DNA of 64,000 nucleotides, taken from contig JOGW01000014.1 in assembly GCA_000721375.1 (NCBI GenBank), positions 1 through 64,000 on the forward strand, given 5' to 3'. Made by a program: the position numbers and the translations under genes. Origin of the DNA: Streptomyces sp. NRRL B-3428. GTDB taxonomy: Bacteria > Actinomycetota > Actinomycetes > Streptomycetales > Streptomycetaceae. Within the stretch, counting starts at the first letter, position 1; every line of letters starts with the position of its first letter. The notes beneath the pieces were generated by a model. The model did not search any database. It saw only the letters and a list, made by a program, of their open reading frames with translations, and had not been told where the DNA came from. This document shows, one piece after another, positions 9,844-17,313 of this stretch.

Positions 9844-10953
9844 TTACGAGTAGAGGTTGTCCTTGGACACCTCGTGCACATGATCGTGCGAGTGCGCGTG
9901 GGAGTGGGAGTGGCCCGGCACGTGCGGCTCCGTGACCGGCAGCGAGGAGTCCGCCGACAGGTCCCAGTCGGACGCGGACCGGCCCCGCGCGACCATCTCC
10001 GCACCCAGCGCGGCGACCATCGCCCCGTTGTCCGTGCACAGCTTCGGGCGCGGGACGCGCAGTTGGATGCCGGCCTTCTCGCAGCGCTCCTGGGCCAGTG
10101 CGCGCAGCCGGGAGTTGGCCGCCACACCGCCGCCGATCATCAGGTGCTCCACGCCCTCGTCCTTGCAGGCCCGCACGGCCTTGCGGGTCAGCACGTCGAC
10201 CACCGCCTCCTGGAAGGAGGCCGACACATCGCGTACGGGAACGTCCTCACCCGCATTGCGCTTCGCCTCGATCCAGCGCGCGACCGCGGTCTTCAGACCG
10301 GAGAAGGAGAAGTCGTACGCGGGGTCGCGCGGACCGGTCAGGCCGCGCGGGAAGGCGATCGCGTTCGGGTCGCCCTCCTTCGCGTACCGGTCGATGACCG
10401 GGCCGCCCGGGAAGCCGAGGTTGAGCACGCGGGCGATCTTGTCGAAGGCCTCACCGGCCGCATCGTCGATGGTCGCGCCGAGCGGGCGTACGTCCGAGGT
10501 GATGTCGGTCGACAGAAGCAGCGAGGAGTGGCCGCCGGAGACCAGCAGCGCCATCGTCGGCTCGGGCAGCGGCCCGTGCTCGAGCTGGTCGACGCAGATG
10601 TGCGAGGCGAGGTGGTTCACGCCGTACAGCGGCTTGCCGAGCGCGTACGCGTACGCCTTCGCGGCCGAGACGCCGACGAGCAGGGCGCCCGCGAGACCGG
10701 GTCCTGCCGTCACGGAGATGCCGTCGAGGTCCTTCGCGCTCACCCCCGCTTCCTTCAGGGCACGCTCGATCGTCGGCACCATCGCCTCGAGGTGCGCGCG
10801 CGAGGCGACCTCGGGCACGACACCGCCGAACCGCGCGTGCTCGTCGACGCTGGAGGCGATCGCGTCGGCGAGGAGGGTGGTGCCGCGCACGATGCCGACG
10901 CCGGTCTCGTCGCAGCTGGTCTCGATGCCCAGTACGAGCGGTTCGTCAGCCAT
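9844..10953 (-). CDS. tsaD: tRNA threonylcarbamoyltransferase subunit TsaD (Kae1/YgjD)
   Basis: TsaD transfers the threonylcarbamoyl group to A37 of ANN-decoding tRNAs (t6A). The 369-residue protein opens with the ASKHA motif [15 protein letters not shown], has the metal motif NHLASH (about 114-119), [31 protein letters not shown] and [12 protein letters not shown]. The last 25 residues form a His-rich tail ([16 protein letters not shown]), an extra extension beyond the standard core. Its start lies inside rimI (8-base overlap), and rimI overlaps tsaB by GTGA, so the three are one coupled unit; tsaE is nearby but separate. Confidence 0.96.
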   Translation of the reverse strand: MADEPLVLGIETSCDETGVGIVRGTTLLADAIASSVDEHARFGGVVPEVASRAHLEAMVPTIERALKEAGVSAKDLDGISVTAGPGLAGALLVGVSAAKAYAYALGKPLYGVNHLASHICVDQLEHGPLPEPTMALLVSGGHSSLLLSTDITSDVRPLGATIDDAAGEAFDKIARVLNLGFPGGPVIDRYAKEGDPNAIAFPRGLTGPRDPAYDFSFSGLKTAVARWIEAKRNAGEDVPVRDVSASFQEAVVDVLTRKAVRACKDEGVEHLMIGGGVAANSRLRALAQERCEKAGIQLRVPRPKLCTDNGAMVAALGAEMVARGRSASDWDLSADSSLPVTEPHVPGHSHSHAHSHDHVHEVSKDNLYS

Positions 10954-11485
10954 GGGTCTCGGTTCCTTGTACGGAGTCTTCGCCGAAGGGGGCTTCGGAG
11001 GCGGTGGCGGTGGAAGGGTCGGTCAGACGCATCACCAGGGCGTCGACATTGCCCGGCTGGTAGTAGCCGCGTCTGAAACCGATGGGCTCGAAGCCGAAGC
11101 GCTCGTAGAGCTTCTGCGCACGGTTGTTGTCCACGCGCACTTCGAGCAGGACCTCGGTGCACTCGAAGGCGGTCGCGTGCCGCAGGAGATCGGTGAGGAG
11201 CGCCGAACCGAGGCCTGTGCCCTGGCGGTCGGCCGCCACGGCGATGGTCTGTACGTCGCCGAGCCCGCCGACCGCGGCGAGGCCCGCGTACCCGACGATG
11301 CACTCGCCTTCCCCGGTGGACTCGACCGCGGCCACATAGCGGCGCGACGCACCCGGGCCACGGGCGTGCGCGAGCTCGGACCAGAACATCCCCCGCGACC
11401 AGGCGTCGTCGGGGAAGAGCTCCTTCTCGAGTTCAAGCACCGGTTCGATGTCCCACCAGCGCAACTCGCGCAGTACGTGGGTCAC
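10946..11485 (-). CDS. rimI: Ribosomal protein S18 alanine N-acetyltransferase RimI-like GNAT protein
   Basis: This GNAT acetyltransferase has 179 residues, with [26 protein letters not shown] at the start, the acetyl-CoA site [24 protein letters not shown] (about residues 78-101) and the RimI-type ending [33 protein letters not shown]. RimI acetylates the N-terminus of S18, and its placement between tsaB and tsaD is the usual one. The GTG at 11485 overlaps the tsaB stop as GTGA. Confidence 0.93.
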   Translation of the reverse strand: MTHVLRELRWWDIEPVLELEKELFPDDAWSRGMFWSELAHARGPGASRRYVAAVESTGEGECIVGYAGLAAVGGLGDVQTIAVAADRQGTGLGSALLTDLLRHATAFECTEVLLEVRVDNNRAQKLYERFGFEPIGFRRGYYQPGNVDALVMRLTDPSTATASEAPFGEDSVQGTETHG

Positions 11486-12135
11486 TTCGGGGTGACCACC
11501 TTGTAGTTCTTGGGGACCTGCGCGTCCGGGCGGCGCAGATAGAGCGGCCGCGGCTCGGTGAGCTCCTCACCGGCGGCGAGCTTCTCGGCGGCGAGGGAGG
11601 CGAGCGCGCCCGCGCTGACGTGCTCGGGCTCGCGCGCGTCCGGGAAGGTGTCCGGGTAGAGCAGCGCACCCGCGCCGACGGCGGGCAGCCCCGCGACCTG
11701 CTCGGCGATCTCCGCGGGCCGGTCGACGGCCGGGTCGCTCACCCTCGTACGACTGCCGTCGTAGCGCGCCCAGTAGACCTCTTTGCGGCGCGCGTCCGTG
11801 GCGACCACGAACTCGCCCTCCAGGCCGGAGGCGTACGCGAGTGCGTCGAGGGTGCACAGTCCGTGCACGGGGACGCCGAGCGCCGAGCCGAAGGTCATCG
11901 CGGTCATCAGGCCGACGCGCAGGCCCGTGTACGGGCCGGGACCGGTGCCCACCACGACCGCGGTGACGGCGTCGAGCTTCACCCCTGCCTCGGCGAGCAC
12001 CCGGTCGACGGCGGGCAGCAGCAGCTCACCGTGTCTGCGCGCGTCGACGCTCGACGACTCGGCGAGGACGGTGCGGCCGTCGTGCAGGGCGGCCGTGACG
12101 GCGGGGGTGGCGGTATCCAGAGCGAGCAAGAGCAC
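11482..12135 (-). CDS. tsaB: tRNA threonylcarbamoyladenosine biosynthesis protein TsaB
   Basis: TsaB is the inactive Kae1-like partner that scaffolds TsaD and TsaE in bacterial t6A synthesis. The 217-residue protein has the N-terminal LALDTATPAVTAALHDG strand, ELLLPAVDRVLAEAG, the VVVGTGPGPYTGLRVG loop and DARRKEVYWARYDG. It lacks the HxxxH metal pair of TsaD, as expected. It is first in the tsaB-rimI-tsaD unit. The start is GTG 12135 with only a weak ribosome binding site. Confidence 0.94.
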   Translation of the reverse strand: MLLLALDTATPAVTAALHDGRTVLAESSSVDARRHGELLLPAVDRVLAEAGVKLDAVTAVVVGTGPGPYTGLRVGLMTAMTFGSALGVPVHGLCTLDALAYASGLEGEFVVATDARRKEVYWARYDGSRTRVSDPAVDRPAEIAEQVAGLPAVGAGALLYPDTFPDAREPEHVSAGALASLAAEKLAAGEELTEPRPLYLRRPDAQVPKNYKVVTPK

Positions 12136-12339
12136 GCGAACAGCCTACGGCGTAGGGCCCATGTCGGATTACCCGTCGTCCGCGCGAAGCGCGGGAGCGG
12201 GGGCGTTCGGTTGGGCGGGGCACGGCGCCCCTGCCGAGCTGGCACGGCACCCGGGCCTGGCAGGACCCGGCTGCTAACGTCGCTCTCCGGACGTATATGA
12301 CGTACCCAGTCGTGTGTACGAAGGGTGTGGAGGTAGCTC

Positions 12340-12894
12340 GTGGCACGCAGCAGCTCGGGATTCGTGGCCGGGCTCACCGCGGTGGCGCTCGCAGCGGTCG
12401 GGTTCCTCGCCTATCAGGCTTCCGCCTCCGCCCCGGACACGCTCGCCGAGCCCAGGACTCCGGCCTCCTCGTCGAGCACCTCCAAGAAGCCCGGCGGCAA
12501 GGAGGCGAAGCCCGACGCGCTGCCGCCGCTGTCCGGACAGGGCGAGCGGGTCGTGTACGCGCTGGGTTCGGACCGCGTATGGCTGGTCGGCGAGGGCGGC
12601 AAGGTGCTGCGGACCTTCACGGTCACGCCGAGCACGGTCGATCCGCTGCCGGGCGAGTACGCGGTGAGCACCCGATCCGGAGCGATCACAGGCTCGGACG
12701 GCACACCCATCGAGCACGTGGTGCGCTTCGCGCAGAACGACGGCGTGGCGATCGGCTTCAGCGCCGCCAAGGACGGCTCGACCCCGAAGCCCGACCCGTC
12801 GAAGAAGACCGGCGGCATCCGGGAGTCGCGCGAGGACGGGCTCGCGATGTGGGAGTTCGCGACGGTGGGGACGAGTGTGGTCGTGGTCGATTAG
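12340..12894 (+). CDS. Secreted or anchored protein resembling a YkuD fold without the catalytic Cys
   Basis: The 184-residue protein starts at GTG 12340 (GGAGGT six bases upstream). It has one N-terminal hydrophobic helix (about residues 7-27, uncleaved anchor or signal) and a Ser/Lys/Pro linker. The globular part reads VVYALGSDRVWLVGEGGKVLRTFTVTPSTVDPLPGEYAVSTRSG, the opening strand pattern of L,D-transpeptidases. Where those enzymes have their HxxSxGC motif, this protein has GGIRESREDGLAMWEFATVGTSVVVVD and no cysteine at all. It may be an inactive relative with a binding role. The family assignment is from pattern only. It is divergent from tsaB. Confidence 0.8.
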   Translation: MARSSSGFVAGLTAVALAAVGFLAYQASASAPDTLAEPRTPASSSSTSKKPGGKEAKPDALPPLSGQGERVVYALGSDRVWLVGEGGKVLRTFTVTPSTVDPLPGEYAVSTRSGAITGSDGTPIEHVVRFAQNDGVAIGFSAAKDGSTPKPDPSKKTGGIRESREDGLAMWEFATVGTSVVVVD

Positions 12895-12924
12895 GACCAC
12901 GAGGAGTTACGGGATCTACGGAAC

Positions 12925-13098
12925 TCAGGCGGCGTCGCGATGCGGCGCCGCTTCGCTTTTCCCGTCCTCGAAGACCTCGCCCGCCGCACGCGGGGCGAAC
13001 ACCGGCGGTGTGGAGACCGCAGTGGCCGCGGCGCAGGCCGCCAGCAGATCGCTCATCGACGGCTGCGGCTTGGGCGTCTCACGTTCCGGGACCGACAT
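12925..13098 (-). CDS. Small hypothetical protein, 57 residues
   Basis: A 58-codon frame runs from ATG 13098 to TGA 12925, with GGGAGG five bases before the start and GC-rich third positions. The product is MSVPERETPKPQPSMSDLLA followed by an Ala/Thr stretch, a single Cys and an acidic-then-basic tail. It is soluble by composition and I do not recognise a domain. A palindrome like an iron-box lies 33-51 bases upstream of the start, so iron control by a DtxR-type repressor is possible. The gene converges with the YkuD-like gene at 12340. Confidence 0.7.
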   Translation of the reverse strand: MSVPERETPKPQPSMSDLLAACAAATAVSTPPVFAPRAAGEVFEDGKSEAAPHRDAA

Positions 13099-13130
13099 GG
13101 TGCCTCCCGAGGCTCCCGAGGCGGGCGGGG

Positions 13131-13149
13131 TTAGGTAGCCCTAACCAAG
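13131..13149. promoter_or_regulatory. Possible iron box (DmdR/IdeR-type operator)
   Basis: TTAGGTAGCCCTAACCAAG matches about 13-14 of 19 positions of the actinobacterial iron box (TTAGGTTAGGCTAACCTAA type). Its core GGTTAGG-TAGC-CCTAACC (13129-13146) is a perfect inverted repeat. It sits just upstream of the leftward 57-residue gene, where a bound repressor could cover the promoter. Confidence 0.5.
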
Positions 13150-13263
13150 TCTCGGTATCCATGTGAACACGGGGCGAGCCCGGTACGCAATATCTTGCCG
13201 ACGGCTTGTCGGAATGATGTCGGGAACCCGAGCCGACGACGCCGGAGACCCCTGCCGCCGGCT

Positions 13264-13779
13264 TCAGGCCGCGAGCGACCCCAGGTCCACCCCGGCCCAG
13301 CGCTCCCCGAGGCCGGTGAGCGTGACCGTCCGTACGTCCGAGGATGCGTCGCCCTCCTCACGGTGGATCACCACATGCAGCCGGTCGTCGGTGAGCTCCT
13401 CGACCTTGCCCTCGCCCCACTCCACGACGATCACGGACTCGGGCAGCGAGACATCGAGGTCGAGGTCCTCCATCTCGTCGAGCCCGCCGCCCAGGCGGTA
13501 CGCGTCCACGTGGACCAGCGGCGGACCGTCGCCGAGCGAGGGGTGCACGCGGGCGATCACGAAGGTGGGCGAGGTCACGGCGCCACGGACGCCTAGGCCC
13601 GCACCGAGGCCGCGGGTGAGGGTGGTCTTGCCGGCGCCGAGCTCTCCGTTGAGCATCACGAGGTCGCCGGCGCGCAGGATCTTGGCCAGGCGCAGGCCCA
13701 ACTCGCCCATCTCCTCGGGCGAGTTCAAGGTGAGGCGGACGCTAGGGCCTGTCGACGCCGGGTTGTGCGGTGCTTCCAT
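13264..13779 (-). CDS. tsaE: tRNA threonylcarbamoyladenosine biosynthesis ATPase TsaE
   Basis: TsaE is the small P-loop ATPase of the t6A complex. The 171-residue protein has the Walker A loop GELGAGKTTLTRGL (about residues 45-58), TSPTFVIARVH, HVDAYRLGGGLDEMEDLDLD and VIVVEWGEGKVEEL, all typical. The C-terminus is a short unassigned extension. The gene overlaps the upstream alpha/beta hydrolase by 38 bases in the order alr, hydrolase, tsaE, suggesting a common transcript. Confidence 0.95.
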   Translation of the reverse strand: MEAPHNPASTGPSVRLTLNSPEEMGELGLRLAKILRAGDLVMLNGELGAGKTTLTRGLGAGLGVRGAVTSPTFVIARVHPSLGDGPPLVHVDAYRLGGGLDEMEDLDLDVSLPESVIVVEWGEGKVEELTDDRLHVVIHREEGDASSDVRTVTLTGLGERWAGVDLGSLAA

Positions 13780-14980
13780 GAACGACCACGTTAGCGGCTG
13801 GCGCGGCTACTCCCGCCCGGGCCAGGAGGTCGGCGAGACGGTCCATCACCAGTTCCGGGTGCTCCAGCATCACCAGATGACCGGCGTCCGGCACGATCAC
13901 CAGTTCCGTCTTCCCGGAGGCCTGCAGCTCGTCGGCGATCGCCTCACTGTGCTCGCTGGGCGTGACCAGGTCCTTGTCCCCGGCGAGGACGAGGACGGGC
14001 AGATCCGCGAACTGCCGTAGCGCCGCGGTCTTGTCGTGCTCGCCGAACGCCGGATAGAACTCCGCGACCACATCGATGGGTGTCGACTCGATCAGGCGTT
14101 CCGCGAAGCGCGCGATCGCCGGGTCCACCTCGCGGGAGGCGAACGAGTAGCGCTTGATGATGCCCGCGAAGAGATCCGCGGTCGCGCCCCGGGCCCGCTC
14201 CACCAGCTCGACGCGCGAACCGAGCGCCTTGAGGACTCCGGGAAGGACCCTGCGTACGGCGTTCATGCCCGCGACCGGCAGACCGTAGTTGACCTCGCCG
14301 AGCCGCCCCGACGACGTACCGATGAAGGCGACGCCCACGACGCGGTCGCGGATCAGCTCGGGGAACTGGTCGGCGAGCGCCATCACGGTCATGCCGCCCA
14401 TCGAGTGGCCGACCAGGACGAGCGGACCCTCGGGCGCGGCCTCGTCGATCACGGCCTTGAGGTCGCGGCCCAACTGGTCGATGGTGACCGGCTCTTCGCG
14501 CTCGACCTGGGCCTTGCCGCGCTCGGAGCGGCCGTGGCTGCGCTGGTCCCAGTAGACGGTGCGCACGACACCGCGCAGGGCCGCGCGCTGGAAGTGCCAG
14601 GAGTCCTGGCTGAGGCAGTAGCCGTGGGAGAAGACGACGGTGACGGGCGCGGGGGCCTTGCGGCCGAAGAGACGGCGCTTGCGGCGGGCCTGCGCGCTGT
14701 CGGGTTCGACCTCGTCGACCTCGTAATAGAGGACCGTGCCGTCCTCGGCGAGCGCCTTGCCGGGCATCCCGCGCAGCGAGCCGTACGGTCCTGCGGAGTC
14801 CAGGGCGAGGCGGGCCTTCTTGCGCATCCCGCGTCCGACGGTGAGCCGCTCGACCGCGACACCCGCCGCGGCGCCCGCGGCGATCACGCCTATCGCGGCG
14901 CCCGCGATGCCCGCCTTGCGCCAGCCGCCGCCGGCCGCCTCCTCGGCGGCCCGGGCGATCCTGGTGCCTGTGTCACTCAC
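13742..14980 (-). CDS. Alpha/beta hydrolase, N-terminally membrane-anchored
   Basis: The 412-residue protein has an N-terminal Gly/Ala-rich helix (about residues 23-44) that could be a membrane anchor, a basic stretch, then an alpha/beta hydrolase domain. The oxyanion region is VVFSHGYCLSQDSWHFQ, then WDQRSHGRSERG, the nucleophile elbow VGHSMGGM (Ser about 198) and, near the end, DKDLVTPSEHS and PDAGHLVMLEHPE, giving Ser, Asp and His. Substrate unknown. The start is GTG 14980 with AGGAG upstream. It sits between alr and tsaE in the same direction, a common actinobacterial arrangement. Confidence 0.9.
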   Translation of the reverse strand: MSDTGTRIARAAEEAAGGGWRKAGIAGAAIGVIAAGAAAGVAVERLTVGRGMRKKARLALDSAGPYGSLRGMPGKALAEDGTVLYYEVDEVEPDSAQARRKRRLFGRKAPAPVTVVFSHGYCLSQDSWHFQRAALRGVVRTVYWDQRSHGRSERGKAQVEREEPVTIDQLGRDLKAVIDEAAPEGPLVLVGHSMGGMTVMALADQFPELIRDRVVGVAFIGTSSGRLGEVNYGLPVAGMNAVRRVLPGVLKALGSRVELVERARGATADLFAGIIKRYSFASREVDPAIARFAERLIESTPIDVVAEFYPAFGEHDKTAALRQFADLPVLVLAGDKDLVTPSEHSEAIADELQASGKTELVIVPDAGHLVMLEHPELVMDRLADLLARAGVAAPAANVVVHGSTAQPGVDRP

Positions 14981-15042
14981 GTGCCGCTCCTGCCTGGTCT
15001 CGACCGCGCGTCCGTCCTACGGGCCTGTGGGTGCCGGCCTCG

Positions 15043-16188
15043 TCACTCGTTCACATAGACGCGGGGAACGCGTGTTCCGATGCGGGTGACGATTTCGTAC
15101 CCGATCGTGCCCGCCGCACGCGCCCAGTCCTCGGCGGTCGGCTCACCGCGGTCACCAGGACCGAAAAGCACTGCTTCGTCCCCCACGGCCGGCTCGTCAC
15201 CGTGCAGATCGACCACGAACTGGTCCATGGCGAGCCGCCCGGCGACCGTCCGCACCTTGCCCGCGACCAGGACCGGGCCCGAGCCCGACGCCTGCCGGGG
15301 CAGTCCGTCGCCGTAGCCGACGGGGACGAGCCCGAGCGTGGTGGGCTCGGCCGTGACGTAGTGATGCCCGTAACTGACGCCGAGACCCGCGGGGACGTGC
15401 TTCACCAGAGCGAGGCTCGCCTTGAGCGACATCACCGGGCGCAGCCCGAAGTCGGCGGGGACGCCGAGGTCGGGGCTCGGCGAGATGCCGTAGGTCGCGA
15501 TGCCGCCGCGTACGAGGTCGTAGTGCGTCTCGGGGAGGGTCAGGATCGCGGGCGAGTTGGCGATATGGCGGACCTCGGGGGTGAGGCCGGCCTCCTCGGC
15601 GTGGCGCAGCGCGTCCGCGAACTCGGCGGACTGCAGGGCGATCGACGGATGGCCGGGCTCGTCGGCGCACGCGTAGTGCGACCAGATTCCGGTGACCTTG
15701 ACCGTGCCTTCGGCCTGCGCCTTGAGGCAGGCCTCGACAAGCTCGGGCCAGTCGGCGGGCATACAGCCGTTGCGTCCGAGCCCGGTGTCGATCTTCAGCT
15801 GCACCCGTGCCGTACGGCCGGCCGCTCGCGCCGCGGCGGTCAGCTCGCGCAGCGCCCACATACCGCTGACGCCGAGGTCGATATCGGCCTCTATTGCCGC
15901 GCGCCAGGGGCCGCCCGGCGTCCACAGCCAGCACATGACACGGGCGTCGTCGACACCGATCCCGGCCGCGCGCAGCGCGAGCGCCTCCTGCGGAGTGGCG
16001 GTGCCGAGCCAGGTCGCACCGGCCTGCAGCGCAGCCTTCGCGCAGGGCAGCATCCCGTGGCCGTACGCGTCCGCCTTCATCACGGCCATGTACGCGGCGC
16101 GGGGTGCGCGGGCACGCAGAGCACGCACATTGGCCCGCAGTGCGGCCAGATCGATCTCGGCGCGGACGCGCCCAGGTGTCTCAGTCAT
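15043..16188 (-). CDS. alr: Alanine racemase
   Basis: This PLP enzyme interconverts L- and D-alanine for peptidoglycan. The 381-residue protein has the PLP-lysine motif VMKADAYGHG near residue 35, KIDTGLGRNG, the second catalytic Tyr in the GVSYGHHY region and VPVGYGDGLPR, ending RVYVNE. The ATG at 16188 (MTETPGRVRAEIDLAALR) gives the usual N-terminus; a GTG at 16224 would add 12 residues. It follows the L,D-transpeptidase gene closely, so both may share a transcript, which fits a peptidoglycan theme. Confidence 0.95.
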   Translation of the reverse strand: MTETPGRVRAEIDLAALRANVRALRARAPRAAYMAVMKADAYGHGMLPCAKAALQAGATWLGTATPQEALALRAAGIGVDDARVMCWLWTPGGPWRAAIEADIDLGVSGMWALRELTAAARAAGRTARVQLKIDTGLGRNGCMPADWPELVEACLKAQAEGTVKVTGIWSHYACADEPGHPSIALQSAEFADALRHAEEAGLTPEVRHIANSPAILTLPETHYDLVRGGIATYGISPSPDLGVPADFGLRPVMSLKASLALVKHVPAGLGVSYGHHYVTAEPTTLGLVPVGYGDGLPRQASGSGPVLVAGKVRTVAGRLAMDQFVVDLHGDEPAVGDEAVLFGPGDRGEPTAEDWARAAGTIGYEIVTRIGTRVPRVYVNE

Positions 16189-16227
16189 CGCGCCCCAGTG
16201 TCTCAGAGCGCCTGACCTGCCCACAGC

Positions 16228-17118
16228 TCACGGCCGCCGCCCCCACACATAGACACGGTCGCCCTTGTAGATCTTGTTCCAGAGCCGCTGGGCGTCGCGG
16301 AAGCTCAGGTTCACACAGCCCGGTGAACCCGATGTGGCGTGGACGTTGCTGTAGACGGCGTGAAAGGCCTGCCCGCCGCTGAAGAACTGGCTGTACGGCA
16401 TGGGGGTGCGGAAGATCGTCGAGAAGTGGTTCTTGTGCTTCCAGAACACCTTGTGCCAGCCGCCTCGAGTAGGCGTCGAGCGTTTCCCGGTCCGTACGGC
16501 CACGGGCCCGAAGAGCACCTTGCCGCCCTTCTGCACCCACATCAGCTGCCGCGCCTGGTCGACGCAGGCGATGCGGTACGAACGGGCCGGGCACTTCTTC
16601 AGCGCCCTCGGATCGCGTACGGCGGTCAGCCACCGCATCCGCGCCCAGGTGACGGGACCGGCGAACCCGATGGGCGGACGGATCCCGTGCGCCCGCTGGA
16701 ACTTGCGGATCGCCGCGCAGTCACCGGCCGACTGCCTGCCGTCCGCCGACAGCCTCAACCAGCGCTCGACACTGCGCTGATGGGGCCCGGTCCGCTTGCT
16801 GCAGTGCGGCGCCGCGCGCCCGTGCACGACCTCGCTCGGCGGGACGTACTCGATCAGCGCGTCGAGCTCGGCGGGCGGCTCCACCGGCTCGACGGCGTCC
16901 TCTTCCGCGCTCGGCTCGTAGACGAACGGCGCCATCCCCTGATCCGGGGTGTCCAACTGCCATGGGTGATACGGGGTGAGCGGCACTCCGGGGACCAACT
17001 GCTGCTGGGGTGCGGGGACGGGCGGCGGCCCGGGATCGGCGGCGGCGGGTCCGGCGAGCGGGAGCAGCGCGAGGGTTAGCGCGGTGGCGAGGGTGCGGCG
17101 CTTGGGGCGGTGAATCAT
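16228..17118 (-). CDS. L,D-transpeptidase with peptidoglycan-binding domain, secreted
   Basis: The 296-residue protein has a Sec signal peptide (MIHRPKRRTLATALTLALLPLAGPAAA, cleavage near residue 27), a Pro-rich linker and a PG-binding-like segment (about 100-165, KFQRAHGIRPPIGFAGPVTWARM). The C-terminal YkuD domain has FHAVYSNVHATSGSPGCVNLS, with the nucleophile Cys at 268. Unlike the enzyme at 3543 it lacks a lipobox, so it should be released or wall-bound. It likely forms 3-3 cross-links or anchors proteins. Two further cysteines (about 177 and 185) in KKCPARSYRIACVD may form a disulfide. Confidence 0.9.
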   Translation of the reverse strand: MIHRPKRRTLATALTLALLPLAGPAAADPGPPPVPAPQQQLVPGVPLTPYHPWQLDTPDQGMAPFVYEPSAEEDAVEPVEPPAELDALIEYVPPSEVVHGRAAPHCSKRTGPHQRSVERWLRLSADGRQSAGDCAAIRKFQRAHGIRPPIGFAGPVTWARMRWLTAVRDPRALKKCPARSYRIACVDQARQLMWVQKGGKVLFGPVAVRTGKRSTPTRGGWHKVFWKHKNHFSTIFRTPMPYSQFFSGGQAFHAVYSNVHATSGSPGCVNLSFRDAQRLWNKIYKGDRVYVWGRRP

Positions 17119-17168
17119 CCCCTCAGGAAACGGTCATCAAGGGGCGAACCGGTGCAGGCGCGCAGGCA

Positions 17169-17274
17169 ATTCAGCCCCTGCGGCGATTGAGCAGATCCGA
17201 ACGAAGTTCGGATGCTGGGGTCCGGGGCGAAGCCCCGGTTCCGGGAAGGGGCGGGGTGGGGAGAAAGGCCCGCT
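17169..17274. repeat. Dispersed Streptomyces-type intergenic palindromic repeat
   Basis: The stretch opens ATTCAGCCCCTGCGGCGATT and contains two hairpins, ATCCGAAC-GAA-GTTCGGAT (17195-17213) and CCGGGGC-GAA-GCCCCGG (17222-17238), followed by GGGAAGGGGCGGGGTGGGGA. This wording recurs between genes across Streptomyces genomes (from general knowledge). It lies between nnrD/E and the L,D-transpeptidase, where the hairpins may also stop transcription. Confidence 0.6.
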
Positions 17275-17313
17275 GCAGGCGCCCACCCACCCAGCCGCAC
17301 CCGGGCCACCGAC

